A stretch of DNA of 64,000 nt, taken from NCBI GenBank assembly GCA_030323885.1, contig CM059186.1, positions 150,262,407 through 150,326,406 of the forward strand, read 5' to 3'. The position numbers and the translations under genes were made by a program. Position 1 is the stretch's first letter; every line of letters starts with the position of its first letter. The notes under the pieces were generated by a model, which saw only the letters and a program-made list of their open reading frames with translations, made no database searches and was not told where the DNA came from. This DNA is from Branchipolynoe longqiensis. Its lineage: Eukaryota; Annelida; Polychaeta; Phyllodocida; Polynoidae. Positions 55,933-64,000 of the stretch are shown here, in pieces.

Positions 55933-56087
55933 TACACATATATATACATACATATATATTTTACATATACATATATATATATACCTATAAATACATATAT
56001 GTATACATATATGGGTGTGTACATATATAATATATAGATCTACGTATAAACTGATATACAGTTACGCTATATATACTTTTGTGATGC
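55482..56087. other. AT-rich DNA and TA/ATAC microsatellites
   Basis: No gene seen; 55860-56040 is a compound tatata/catacatat microsatellite. Confidence 0.6.
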
Positions 56088-56102
56088 ATATATAATTATA
56101 CT

Positions 56103-56441
56103 TGTTTGTTTGTTGTTGTTTTACGTCCTAGCAACATCTAAGGTCATATCAGGACGGGTACCGACTTGTGACAGTGCGCACTCATGGCGACTTTATAGTG
56201 CTGTCCCACTGGGAAACCAGGCCGCCGGCACCATGACCTGGTATCCCACTCACTCACATTATCCTGACACTGAGCACACCAGTCCTTGCCCTATCCTAAT
56301 AATGCCGATCGCCTGGCTAGGAAGCGACAAGTATCAATTTTAAAGTCATTGGTTTGACTCGACCGGGACTCGAACCCACGACCCCACGATCTACCAGCAC
56401 GGGAGACGGACGCTCTAACTCATTCGGCCATCCCGTCTGGT
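56103..56441 (-). repeat. Full-length tRNA-derived SINE, family A, with a perfect 15-bp TSD (reference copy)
   Basis: Flanked by ATATATAATTATACT at 56088-56102 and 56442-56456. On the minus strand: tRNA-like head with GGATGGCCGAATGAGTT (A box region), GGGTTCGAGTCCC (B box, a Pol III promoter element), GAGTCAAACCAATGACTT, the GGTGCCGGCGGCCTGGTTTCCC body and the tail GATGTTGCTAGGACGTAAAACAACAACAAACAAACA. Perfect duplication and intact boxes mark it as the youngest copy here. Confidence 0.95.
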
Positions 56442-56586
56442 ATATATAATTATACTAGTATAAATAACGAAACTTGTCTGATTTCACTATAGTATTTATC
56501 TATTTTACCAAACATGACTGGTGGCGCCGCCACCGCGCAGCTACCACAATGACCGCTCCCAACTGCCTGAGTAGTCATACATACTT

Positions 56587-56591
56587 ATATG

Positions 56592-56640
<49 letters not shown>
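56587..56640. repeat. (AT)n microsatellite
   Basis: gtatatgtatatgtatatatat... run. Confidence 0.95.
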
Positions 56641-56641
<1 letters not shown>

Positions 56642-57039
56642 TGTATAATTATCAATATATATGTGTATATGCTTATATGCATATATAGTGTAGATCTATT
56701 TGTAATTTATAAAGTCCTGATAAAGTTTAAATAATTCGAAGCATTCGAGCTGCAATAAATAAAGTATCAAACTAATCCTAGAACAACAATTACAAAACAT
56801 AAGGCATGCTTCCTGGTAAACAAACATGGAAAATACACTCACGGATATGTTATGTATGATGTGACGAGGGTGGGATTGATTATAGGCAAACACTCCACTG
56901 GAATAGAAACATATCACGAAGCCCCTGAATAACCTATTAGTATTAGTATTACACAGCATTCGTGGAGAAATTGTGAATTTGAATGGTTTTTCGTGTACCT
57001 TAAATATTAGCTGTGATTCCGGCTAATCCTTCCATCAAA

Positions 57040-57600
57040 GATATTCAAAGTTGCATAGTCCGAAGGTTTTGAGTTTCTGTTATTATTTCAGATAAATATA
57101 TTAGGTTGCTTGTTATAATCTACTTAATTTTGGTTAACTCTGTAGCTATTGACTGGGAAGGGGTGCCCAAATCGGTAGAGCGCAGGCCTCCCAATTGAGA
57201 GATCAGGAGTTTCATTCCCGGTCGAGTCAAACCAAGGACTTATCAGAGTTATACTTGTCGCTTCCTAACCTAGCGCTCAGCATTAATAGGATAGGACAAG
57301 GACTGGTTAACTCAGTGTCAGGATAATGTGACAGTGGGATATTGGGTCATGGCGTCAACAGCCTGATTTCCCAGTTGGGCAGCACTATAAAGCCACCATA
57401 CCAAATTTATTTTGGTGCAAACATCAGAATTCTGACATCATAGGCTTAACCAGTAACTGGTTCTATTAAATTGTTTCAGTATTCCCTTCTATGCAGCAAC
57501 AAATGTTTAATAAGTACACTAGTATCTAAGTCGGATACTTAGAATCAAATCTAGATGAGTATCCGTTAACCTTTCATTGGACTACGCAGCTTTAAGCTAC
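57040..57600 (+). repeat. Dispersed repeat family D, copy 3, split by a SINE
   Basis: gcatagtccgaaggttttgagtttctg and ataaatatattaggttgcttg before 57155; accaaatttattttggtgc, ggttctattaaattgtttcagtattcccttctatgcagcaac and tttcattggactacgcagctttaag after 57397. Colinear with 16555-16940. Confidence 0.65.
57158..57397 (+). repeat. tRNA-derived SINE, family A, lacking its 3' end
   Basis: ggggtgcccaaatcggtagagcgcaggcc, B-box-like gtttcattcccgg, body through gggcagcactataaagccaccat, then it stops without the ttgctaggacg tail. Loss of the 3' end is unusual for a retroposon and suggests a later deletion. Confidence 0.75.
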
Positions 57601-58029
57601 AAAACCCAGCTTCCGATTGCGTTTGGATGACTAGCTCACTGCTATCGTTAACAGTTTCTTAGAACTTATAGAAGTTTGTATTATAAATTTAACAAACTTA
57701 AAATTGGTATTTCTAGGATATAAATATGTGGTTATGTGCTAGGCTACACTGAGTAATCGCGGATGAAATGAGTGATTTATTTTTATCGGTTGTAGGGGGG
57801 GGGCTTTTTTTAATTTTTTTATTAATCAGGTGACCTGGTCTCTTTTTATCTTTGTCTTTTTAATCACGTGACCGGATCTTGAGTAGCTGTGTGGGGTTCG
57901 GATAGTAGCGCAACGGATGGTGGTTGGGTGGCCAGACGCGAAAGAGGGGTGGGAGGTGGGGGTCAGCAACACGCGCGCACCCACACACCCACACACCCAC
58001 ACACACCACATGGCGGCGCGCGGACGTAC

Positions 58030-58158
58030 CTTCTTGTAGATGATCATGTTGGGGTTCTCCTCTCCCTCGCGGACGTGCTGGCTGGGTGTGGTGGGCTGCT
58101 CGCCGTTCGACGTTTTGCTGCTGGTGGACTCTGTGCGCTTACTACAGCGATGTGCCAT
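58030..58158 (-). CDS. RGS7: R7-family RGS protein (RGS6/RGS7-like), first coding exon
   Basis: ATG at 58158 in a strong context (ACCATGG), 43 codons, ending in NPNMIIYKK at a donor AAG|GTACGT (GT at 58029-58028), phase 0. R7 RGS proteins begin with a short variable segment and then (S/N)PNM-(L/I/V)-(V/I)-Y-x-K just before the DEP domain; the TSNG word at residues 16-19 also resembles vertebrate RGS7. R7 RGS proteins speed GTP hydrolysis on Go-type alpha subunits, as a complex with G-beta-5, at neuronal membranes. No upstream acceptor is obvious, so 58159 and up is read as 5' UTR; a frame start 11 codons earlier (58191) is possible but poorer. The DEP exon should lie at lower coordinates and was not found here. 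Recognition rests on a short motif plus the exon boundary. Confidence 0.62.
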
Positions 58159-58532
58159 GGTTCTGGACGCACCGCTCCAGTACCCTCCCACCAGCTGCTT
58201 CCCGACCTAGCCGAGGGGTGGAGGTGGGGGTGGGGCCGATAGATGGAAGGGGGGGGGGTGGTTTGCCGCTGCCACACACGGCAGTTCGTCTATCCGTCCA
58301 CACACAGACACACACGCACGCACGCACGCACGCACGCACGCGCCTGCGCGCAGACACAACCTTGGGACTGTTTGTTCCCACGCTTAGCGTATTGCTCGCT
58401 CACTTAGGGCTCCTGACGACGGCGTTGTGGTTCACATGGACATGCGTATTGTTATGGACATGAGAGCGGAGTAGCGGAGGTGTCCCCGGAGACCCGCACA
58501 GTACACGGGGATCCATTTAGCGGTTTGCTCAC

Positions 58533-58609
58533 CGAGCTGCGCATAGTTAATGCTTCGGGCCGCCTCCTCCTTCTCCTTGTCCTGCTTCTCCCAGCGGATG
58601 TCAACAGAA
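58533..58609 (-). CDS. Possible exon of unknown gene (weak)
   Basis: A minus-strand open frame (58641-58432) contains VDIRWEKQDKEKEEAAR and a donor-like CTCG|GTGAGC at 58533/58532, preceded by AACCAG at 58615-58610. The charged, non-repetitive composition looks coding. It matches no family I recognise and could equally be untranslated leader of the RGS transcript. Included because it lies in the gene-start region. Confidence 0.2.
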
Positions 58610-60244
58610 CTGGTTAGCCACCCCAGAGGCCCGCCATGCAAACGGGAGGTACTCGGCAGGTAGTCTGCGGCACGCCGTGGTGGCGACAGGGCGTGTCAGG
58701 TTTTGGGCGGGAGGGGGGGGGGGGGACTGGTAAAGGGGGGTGGGTTTAGGGGAAGAGGGGATGGGGATGGGGTGAGAGGGAGGGGGTTCAACTCCCGACA
58801 GATCACACACAGTCACACTCACGTGCACACACTCACACACGGGGGAAACGGGGGGGGGGGGGGGGGGGGGTTCGACCACTGCACAGCGTCGCAGTGATTC
58901 AGGCAGCAGCCGAGTGTGGAGTAAGCAGAATAGGGTGGGGCGGCCAGCAGTGTGGGAACATGACTGTATTGGGTGCTGGATTGGGCTGCTAGTAGGGGCC
59001 AGGAGAGTCTAGACTGGGCGCTGAATGATTGGGGCAGGCTCGTGCTGCTGCTGCTTCTGCTGCTGCTTGCTCGGCCATCGTAGAGGCTGCTGCTGCTGTT
59101 GAGGTAGGTAGGCAGAACGATGGGAAGTAAGGAGGGAGGGAGTAAGGGGTGCGGGGCCGTCGGTTAGTACGAGCAGGCCCCTGACCGCCTATTATACTGT
59201 GGCAGACTATATTATATAGACAAACAGTAGTAGAGTATAGGCGCTGGTCGATTGGTCAGTCGCCCGGTGTTGGAAGGGAATCCACATGTAAAAGGCATCA
59301 ACACTACGGCTGCCGACTCACAAACCATGTCTTGTTTATTTCCAACGAATCCACCGAGACAGGACGCAGCTTGACGGGGCATGGGGACGGCGGCACCAGC
59401 ATCATGCTGCGGATGGGGCCCCGACCCAGTGTCCGGGGCGGGCGCTCGTCGTCATGCTCAGTCCTCTAGCTCCATCAGGGGGCGGCAGCAGCCCCAGTCG
59501 CCGCCACACACAAACAGACATCCAGCCTCAGCGTGCAGGGGGGCAGCAGCCATGCTCCGGCGCCTACTTCTGCTGCTGCTGCCGCCGCTGCTGCTGCTGC
59601 TGCTGCCGCTTGTGGTTTTTTCTGCTTCTGCTGCTGCTTCTGCTGCTGTTGCTGCTCCTGCTGCTCCTGCTGCTATCGTGATAACGGGGGTGCCCCATCT
59701 AGACTCTCGGAGAGCCCAGCCTCACGTAATAATTCCTCCCCTTATCCGAACAGGGCGGGCAAACTGAGTCGACACGGGCCTCGGCACCGGGTAACCCTGG
59801 GCGTCTCCTTAGTTACGGCGACTGTCCGACAAGACCCTATCCATGTCGCTCGCTCCTCTCCCCACAAAACGCTGCACTTGACAGCCCGACTTTGCTCAGT
59901 CTGTCCGGCCGTGCATCTGCTGCTCGACCGGGCTGCTGCGGCTGCTGTGGCCGCCGACCACCGCTGCCAGGCGCGGCGGCGGCCTGCCTACCGTGGCCAA
60001 CCTGCCCGTGTGGTTTTCAGGGTCCGAGAGGCGGGGAGACGGCGGGCGGGGCAAGGGTAAGGGTTCTCCCGCTCGGGCCACGGCTCCCTACCGCGTCACT
60101 CGCCTTGGCCGCGGCCGGTGCCACGCATTCCCACGGCGACGGTGGCCCTACACGCCCCGGGCGCCACGCTCACCAGACTGTGGCCGCTGTGAAATCGGGT
60201 GTGTTTGGTAATGAATGTAACTCTGCCTGCTGGCTGCAGGCTTC

Positions 60245-60330
60245 CATGTTGAATAAGGAGGCACCGGCCAATAAGACAGCGATGACGTGCGCCCGCTGAT
60301 TGGTAAATGCAGGCACCATGCCACCTGGTG
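60245..60330. promoter_or_regulatory. Cluster of CCAAT and CRE-like boxes
   Basis: Within 45 bp: ggCCAATaag, gaTGACGTgcg (CRE-like half site) and gATTGGt (CCAAT on the other strand), next to the edge of the CpG-rich block. CCAAT boxes in both orientations flanking a CRE are common in TATA-less animal promoters. It could drive the minus-strand RGS transcript from about 2.1 kb upstream; this is inference. Confidence 0.35.
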
Positions 60331-60379
60331 CAAAACACATACACTAGCAGACGACGCAGCACGCATATTTCTCTATTCT

Positions 60380-60410
<31 letters not shown>
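60380..60410. repeat. Poly-C run
   Basis: About 28 consecutive C residues followed by ttctcctcccc. Length is likely unreliable in assemblies. Confidence 0.9.
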
Positions 60411-60854
60411 TTCTCCTCCCCCTCTTCTTCTTCTCCTCTGCCACTATTTCCCGTTAGGAGGCATGTATGTGAGGGGTATTTTAGGTGTAGCGGATTGCAA
60501 GCGGTGCACAGGCCTACTGTATTAAATCCAGCTTCCGACAGTTACGGGTTTACACTGTAGGGGCACACTGACTCGACATTGAGAAACAGATAGAACTCTA
60601 TCCCTGGTCAACTCCACCCGCATCCTTTCCCCGATACAATACAGGGTGTTTGTATTTATTATATATCTATATACCATCCCATCTGGTGTACAATTAGCAC
60701 CATGGGCCTATATAATGTTTCACCGCGATTGACACTGGTCGCAGGCAGGTGGTAGTAAGTTTGGATGTTGCTTGGGGGCGCCACCTGCAACTTCAGACAA
60801 ATCGGTAATGAAATGTGTAAGAACATACGTTATTTATATTTGTGTAAGTCCTTA

Positions 60855-60900
60855 TTCAGCACACACACACACACACACACATTATATATATGTGTGTATG

Positions 60901-60952
<52 letters not shown>
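60855..60952. repeat. (CA)n and (TA)n microsatellites
   Basis: A ca run at 60860-60881 and a long ta run at 60904-60952. The latter abuts the 3' end of the RTE-like LINE, where such tails are often templated. Confidence 0.92.
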
Positions 60953-60955
<3 letters not shown>

Positions 60956-62605
60956 ATCAATAGTTCCGTCCTCTAGTCGAGGGTTGGATGCAACGGTTCT
61001 CCACTTGTCCCGATGTTGTGCTGTTCTGATAGACTCTGAATAATTCAAGCCTGTCCACTGTGAAATATTTGTAAACCATGATGTTCTTGGTCTCCCTCTC
61101 CCTCTGCTGCCATTTACCTTCCCTTCCAACAATGTACGGTATATTGAACTCTGATGAATGATGTGGCCAAAATAAATAAGTTTCTTTGTCTGTATAGTGG
61201 CAAACAAGCGTTTCTTATTTTTAATTTTTCTGAGAACTTCTTTGTTGGTGATCTTCTTTGTCCATGATATTTTCATCATCCTTCGATAAGTCCACATCTC
61301 AAATGCTGCTAAACGTTTATACATTTTCTTAGAGATTGTCCATGTCTCTGCCCCATACATTAGAGTAGACCACACATAACACTGAAGAATACGCTTCCTT
61401 GTTTGTATTAATATCTTACTTGATGTTAACACTCTATACATTTTGGAGAATGTTGTTCGGGCTATTGTTATCCTTCTTTTAATTTCTTCCTCACATCTCC
61501 CATCATTTGTAATCTTTTGTCCGAGATATATGAATTGGATACTTGTTCTATGTTTGTGCCATCTATGGTTATATTGACATTTGGTTTATCTGTCTTTTTA
61601 CTTATAACCATTGTTTTGGTCTTCCTGGCATTCATCTTCATGTTGAATAGTATTCCAGCTTTATTGATTCTATTCACTATATCTTGTAGGTTTTTCTCAC
61701 TGTCTGCTAGTATTACACTGTCATCGGCATATCTAAGATTGTTGTCGTTCATGCCACCTATTGTCACTCCCTTGCAATCTTCAATGTGTCTGAAAATCAT
61801 CTCTGTGTACAGGTTAAATAGACATGGTGACAATACACACCCCTGTCGAACTCCTCGTTTAATCATAACTTCATCCGATAGGCCCTGCTCCATTTTTATA
61901 AATGCACGTTGTGTCCAGTATAAGTTCACAATTAGTTTAATGTCTTTGCCATTGACACCAATATCTTGTAAACATTTGATTAACAGTTCATGATTGACTC
62001 GGTCGAAGGCCTTCTCATAGTCAATAAAGCAGGCATAAACATCCTGGTTCACTTCACAATAACGTTCACAAATCATTCTCATATTGAAAATCCCTTCACG
62101 TGTACCTCTCCCAGATATAAACCCACTTTGTACGTTACTGATTTGTTCTTCAATTTTCTGTCTGTTTCTCAGTAAAATTATTTTCAGGATCATCTTCAAC
62201 ATATGACTCATCAGGCTTAGTGTTCTGTACTCAGTACACAATGTTGGTTTTAGCTTCTTTGGGAGTCGTACAAATATGGATTCATTCATATTCAATGGTA
62301 TAAATCCAGTCTCATAGATGTCATTTACTAGCTTATGAATGATTTGAATCCCCACTTCATCTAGTCCTTTTATCATTTCTGATGTTATCTGGTCACTTCC
62401 AGGAGCCTTACCTGACTTTAGATCATTGATAGCCTTCTCAACCTCTGATACTAATATAATATTCCCATCTTCTTTCTCAATTGTGGGTGGGTTTCCCTCT
62501 GTCATCATTGTATAGTTCGTTTACATATTCTTCCCATCTGGACTTTATTTCATCTTCTTCAAAGAGCATTTTGCCGTCTTTGTTCTTGATACATTTACTG
62601 CTATA
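60953..62605 (-). pseudogene. RTE-like LINE reverse transcriptase, frameshifted
   Basis: Reads in three frames on the minus strand. 62605 to about 62490: linker with RWEEYVNELYND. About 62490 to 61545: the main reverse transcriptase (346-codon frame 62508-61468) with FIDYEKAFD (161-169), GVRQGCVLSP (219-228) and RYADD (259-263). From about 61545 to 60953: the C-terminal part with CYVWSTLMYGAETWT, WTYRRMMKISW, GRGRPRTSW and DKWRTVAS. At least two frameshifts break it (near 62490 and 61545). The endonuclease is missing; both ends are microsatellites. C-terminal motifs are those of RTE-type and related elements; the clade is not certain. Confidence 0.85.
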
Positions 62606-62720
62606 ATATATATATATGTATATATATATATATGTATATATATACATACATACCTTTAATTAAGAGTGGCTAACAGGTCCAAGACCTATTATAGCTGTAT
62701 CCTATTGATTGATTGATTGA
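62598..62720. repeat. Compound TATA microsatellite and (ATTG)n run
   Basis: tatatatatgtata to about 62655; then taattaagagtggctaacaggtcc...tagctgtatcct and (attg)5 at 62702-62722. The unique piece ending in a tetranucleotide run looks like the 3' end of a LINE lying on the + strand, adjacent to the next fragment. Confidence 0.6.
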
Positions 62721-63394
62721 TTGATACATAGGTTCGGTCGATACGGATTTGAATGGAGGGTAATTAATGATATAGCTCCAGCACCTGCACAGACAGTGGG
62801 AAATCTAACCAATGAATTGACTGGTGACAAAATACCTAGGGGAGAGTTAGCAACTTTCATAAATAACTACTTTGTCGACATTGGTGAAAAACTAGCAAAT
62901 CAATTAGAGGATATACCACTGAATGACAAAATATACCTCCCCAAAGTTAATAAATTTGAACTACACCCACTCACAGAGCAAGAACTTATCAAGAAAGTGC
63001 AGTTACTCTCTGAATACAAGTCATCAGGGCTACAAGACCTAAGTTCCAGGCTCATCAAAGATGCCATGCTAGCACTGGCTACTGAATTCACATATCTAAC
63101 TAATCTAATTATTGATACAGGTATCTACCCAGATGCATGGAAAATGGCAATGATTATGCCAATCCCGAAAACGTCGAACCCTAAAACGTGTAATGAACTA
63201 AGACCTATATCACTTCTTCCAATACCATGCAAAATAGTAGAGCAACTAATCCATGACCAAATAACAGAATTTTTTTAAAGTACAGGTTACCTAGCAATAG
63301 AGCAAAATGGTTTCAGGAAGAACCACTCCACAACCAAAGCATTGGCATGTGTGCTAGACACACTAATGACAGGGATGGATCAAGGAAGATTATC
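62721..63394 (+). pseudogene. LINE reverse transcriptase fragment (CR1/L2-like), with an in-frame stop, cut at its 3' side
   Basis: An open frame of 185 codons to a TAA at 63276-63278. It shows an N-terminal connection (INNYFVDIGEKLANQL) and early RT motifs: SSGLQDLSSRLIKDAM, YPDAWKMAMIMPIPK, ELRPISLLPIPCKIVEQLI. After the stop the same frame continues (EQNGFRKNHSTTKA) to about 63394, where another LINE begins on the opposite strand. The catalytic YADD is absent. Endonuclease and upstream parts are missing. Confidence 0.8.
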
Positions 63395-64000
63395 TCATCA
63401 TCATCATCATCATGCTATCGGTCGTGATGCGACAAAGACTGCTTTCATTACTTGACTGCCACTCTCCATTTAGCTTTCTGCTGTGAGAGTTGCGTCCATG
63501 AGTCGGTCTTAATGTCTCTCAGCTTCAGGTTTCTCTTGATGGTATCCTTGAACCGGAGACGAGGGTGCCCTCTCTTTCTGTAACCAGAAGACAGTTGAGA
63601 ATAGAGGATCTGCTTTGGTAGCCTGTCTGATGACATCCTCATGAGGTGTCCAGTCCACCGGAGATTCTTTTTGATCAGAAGATCTTCCATAGAGGGGAAC
63701 CTCGTCCGTTTGAGTATTTCCTTATTTGTCACTTTGTCCTTCCAGGTTAGCCTCATGATTGAACGCAGATGTCGCATCATGAAGGCATGCAGCTTTTTCA
63801 CCTGTCGTCTGTACACTGTCCAGGCCTCGGCTCCGTATAGTAGGGTGGATAGCACGATTGCACGGTAGATCTTACCTTTGACCCAAATGGACACATGGTG
63901 GTTGTTCCAGAGTCTCTGGCGTAGTCGGCTGAAAGATGCGCTAGCCTTGGCCATCCTCCTCTGTATTTCAGCATCAATGCGTCCATCACTTGATATAGTG
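63395..64000 (-). mobile_element. LINE 3' end (C-terminal RT part) with (ATG)n tail, runs off the window
   Basis: On the minus strand an open frame enters at 64000 (DGRIDAEIQRRMAKASASF) and ends at 63448. Motifs: STLLYGAEAWT, KVTNKEIL, LRWTGHLMRMS, RKRGHPRLRFKD. After the stop a 40-bp 3' UTR leads to an ATG trinucleotide run (63395-63414 on the + strand as atcatcatc), a templated tail typical of RTE- and CR1-like elements. The catalytic half must lie beyond 64000. The tail abuts the + strand RT fragment directly. Confidence 0.85.

Larger units (their letters stand above)
57880..60330. promoter_or_regulatory. CpG-rich gene-start region (2.4 kb)
   Basis: The only long stretch in the window rich in CG dinucleotides and non-repetitive GC-rich words. 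It contains the R7 RGS first coding exon (58030-58158, minus), CTG/GCT runs (59045-59105, 59560-59685), a (gcac)n run (58316-58345) and G-runs (58708-58722, 58848-58870). A + frame starting near 59552 encodes a leucine/alanine-rich stretch from the CTG run and is not taken as a gene. Promoter function is inferred. Confidence 0.5.

Noticed and set aside
56340..56441. tRNA gene in the youngest SINE
   Set aside because: A and B boxes are good, but the element has the SINE body, tail and 15-bp duplication; it is a Pol III retroposon.
57889..58242. Plus-strand frame over the RGS exon
   Set aside because: Shadow of the minus-strand exon; composition and splice signals favour the minus strand.
59381..59767. 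Secreted protein with leucine-rich signal peptide on the + strand
   Set aside because: The hydrophobic stretch is a CTG/GCT trinucleotide run; sequence after it has no domain and no splice support.

Overview
This is a repeat-saturated piece of an animal nuclear genome. There are no bacterial-style genes, operons or ribosome sites. The density of tRNA-derived SINEs with CAAACAAACA-type tails, an I/Nimb-like LINE with an RNase H domain, RTE-like LINEs, short-TSD MITEs and long microsatellites suggests a lophotrochozoan, most likely a mollusc. That placement is inference; no species can be named from the sequence alone.

Layout. 0-6.7 kb: SINEs, a small MITE, a polypyrimidine tract split by a SINE, and two minisatellites. 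6.7-13.8 kb: SINEs, a TIR element of 802 bp (7634-8435), a SINE inserted into another SINE, a 175-bp MITE and an 892-bp solo LTR (12681-13572) inside an older repeat. 13.8-25 kb: mostly unannotatable AT-rich DNA, 17-bp satellites, a near-perfect 27-bp-stem hairpin (17111-17168), a 405-bp MITE with 9-bp TSD, and a 2.2-kb TIR element filled with strand-flipping microsatellite (22494-24670). 25.6-28.8 kb: a long, still open LINE ORF2 on the minus strand. 29-42.6 kb: old dispersed repeats, CA-rich arrays, a MITE inside a SINE, 50-bp and 20-bp minisatellites. 42.6-45.75 kb: four TIR elements nested in one another. 45.9-50 kb: foldback and inverted-repeat elements, including a 206-bp tandem array. 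50.6-55.5 kb: three more TIR elements. 56.1-57.6 kb: the youngest full-length SINE and another SINE inside an old repeat. 57.9-60.3 kb: a CpG-rich block holding the only host gene fragment I recognise. 60.9-64 kb: three broken or partial LINE reverse transcriptases.

Host gene. On the minus strand, 58158-58030 encodes 43 residues ending in NPNMIIYKK followed by a strong splice donor (AAG|GTACGT). This matches the start of R7-family RGS proteins (RGS6/RGS7), just before the DEP domain. No DEP exon was recognised downstream, so most of the window may be its first intron.

Main novelty. A group of non-autonomous TIR transposons has 3-bp TTA/TAA target duplications (PIF/Harbinger-like) and either CTGTCACA(C/T)TA or AGCT-starting termini. 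Their interiors are not ordinary sequence. They are expanded, self-complementary short repeats whose words resemble the sequence just inside the termini. At least five elements have the CTGTCACA type, two the AGCTGCG(A/G)ACA type, two the AGCTAAGATTCCA type and one the AGCTGCGTTTACAC type. Paralogous empty sites inside other repeats support several of the insertions.
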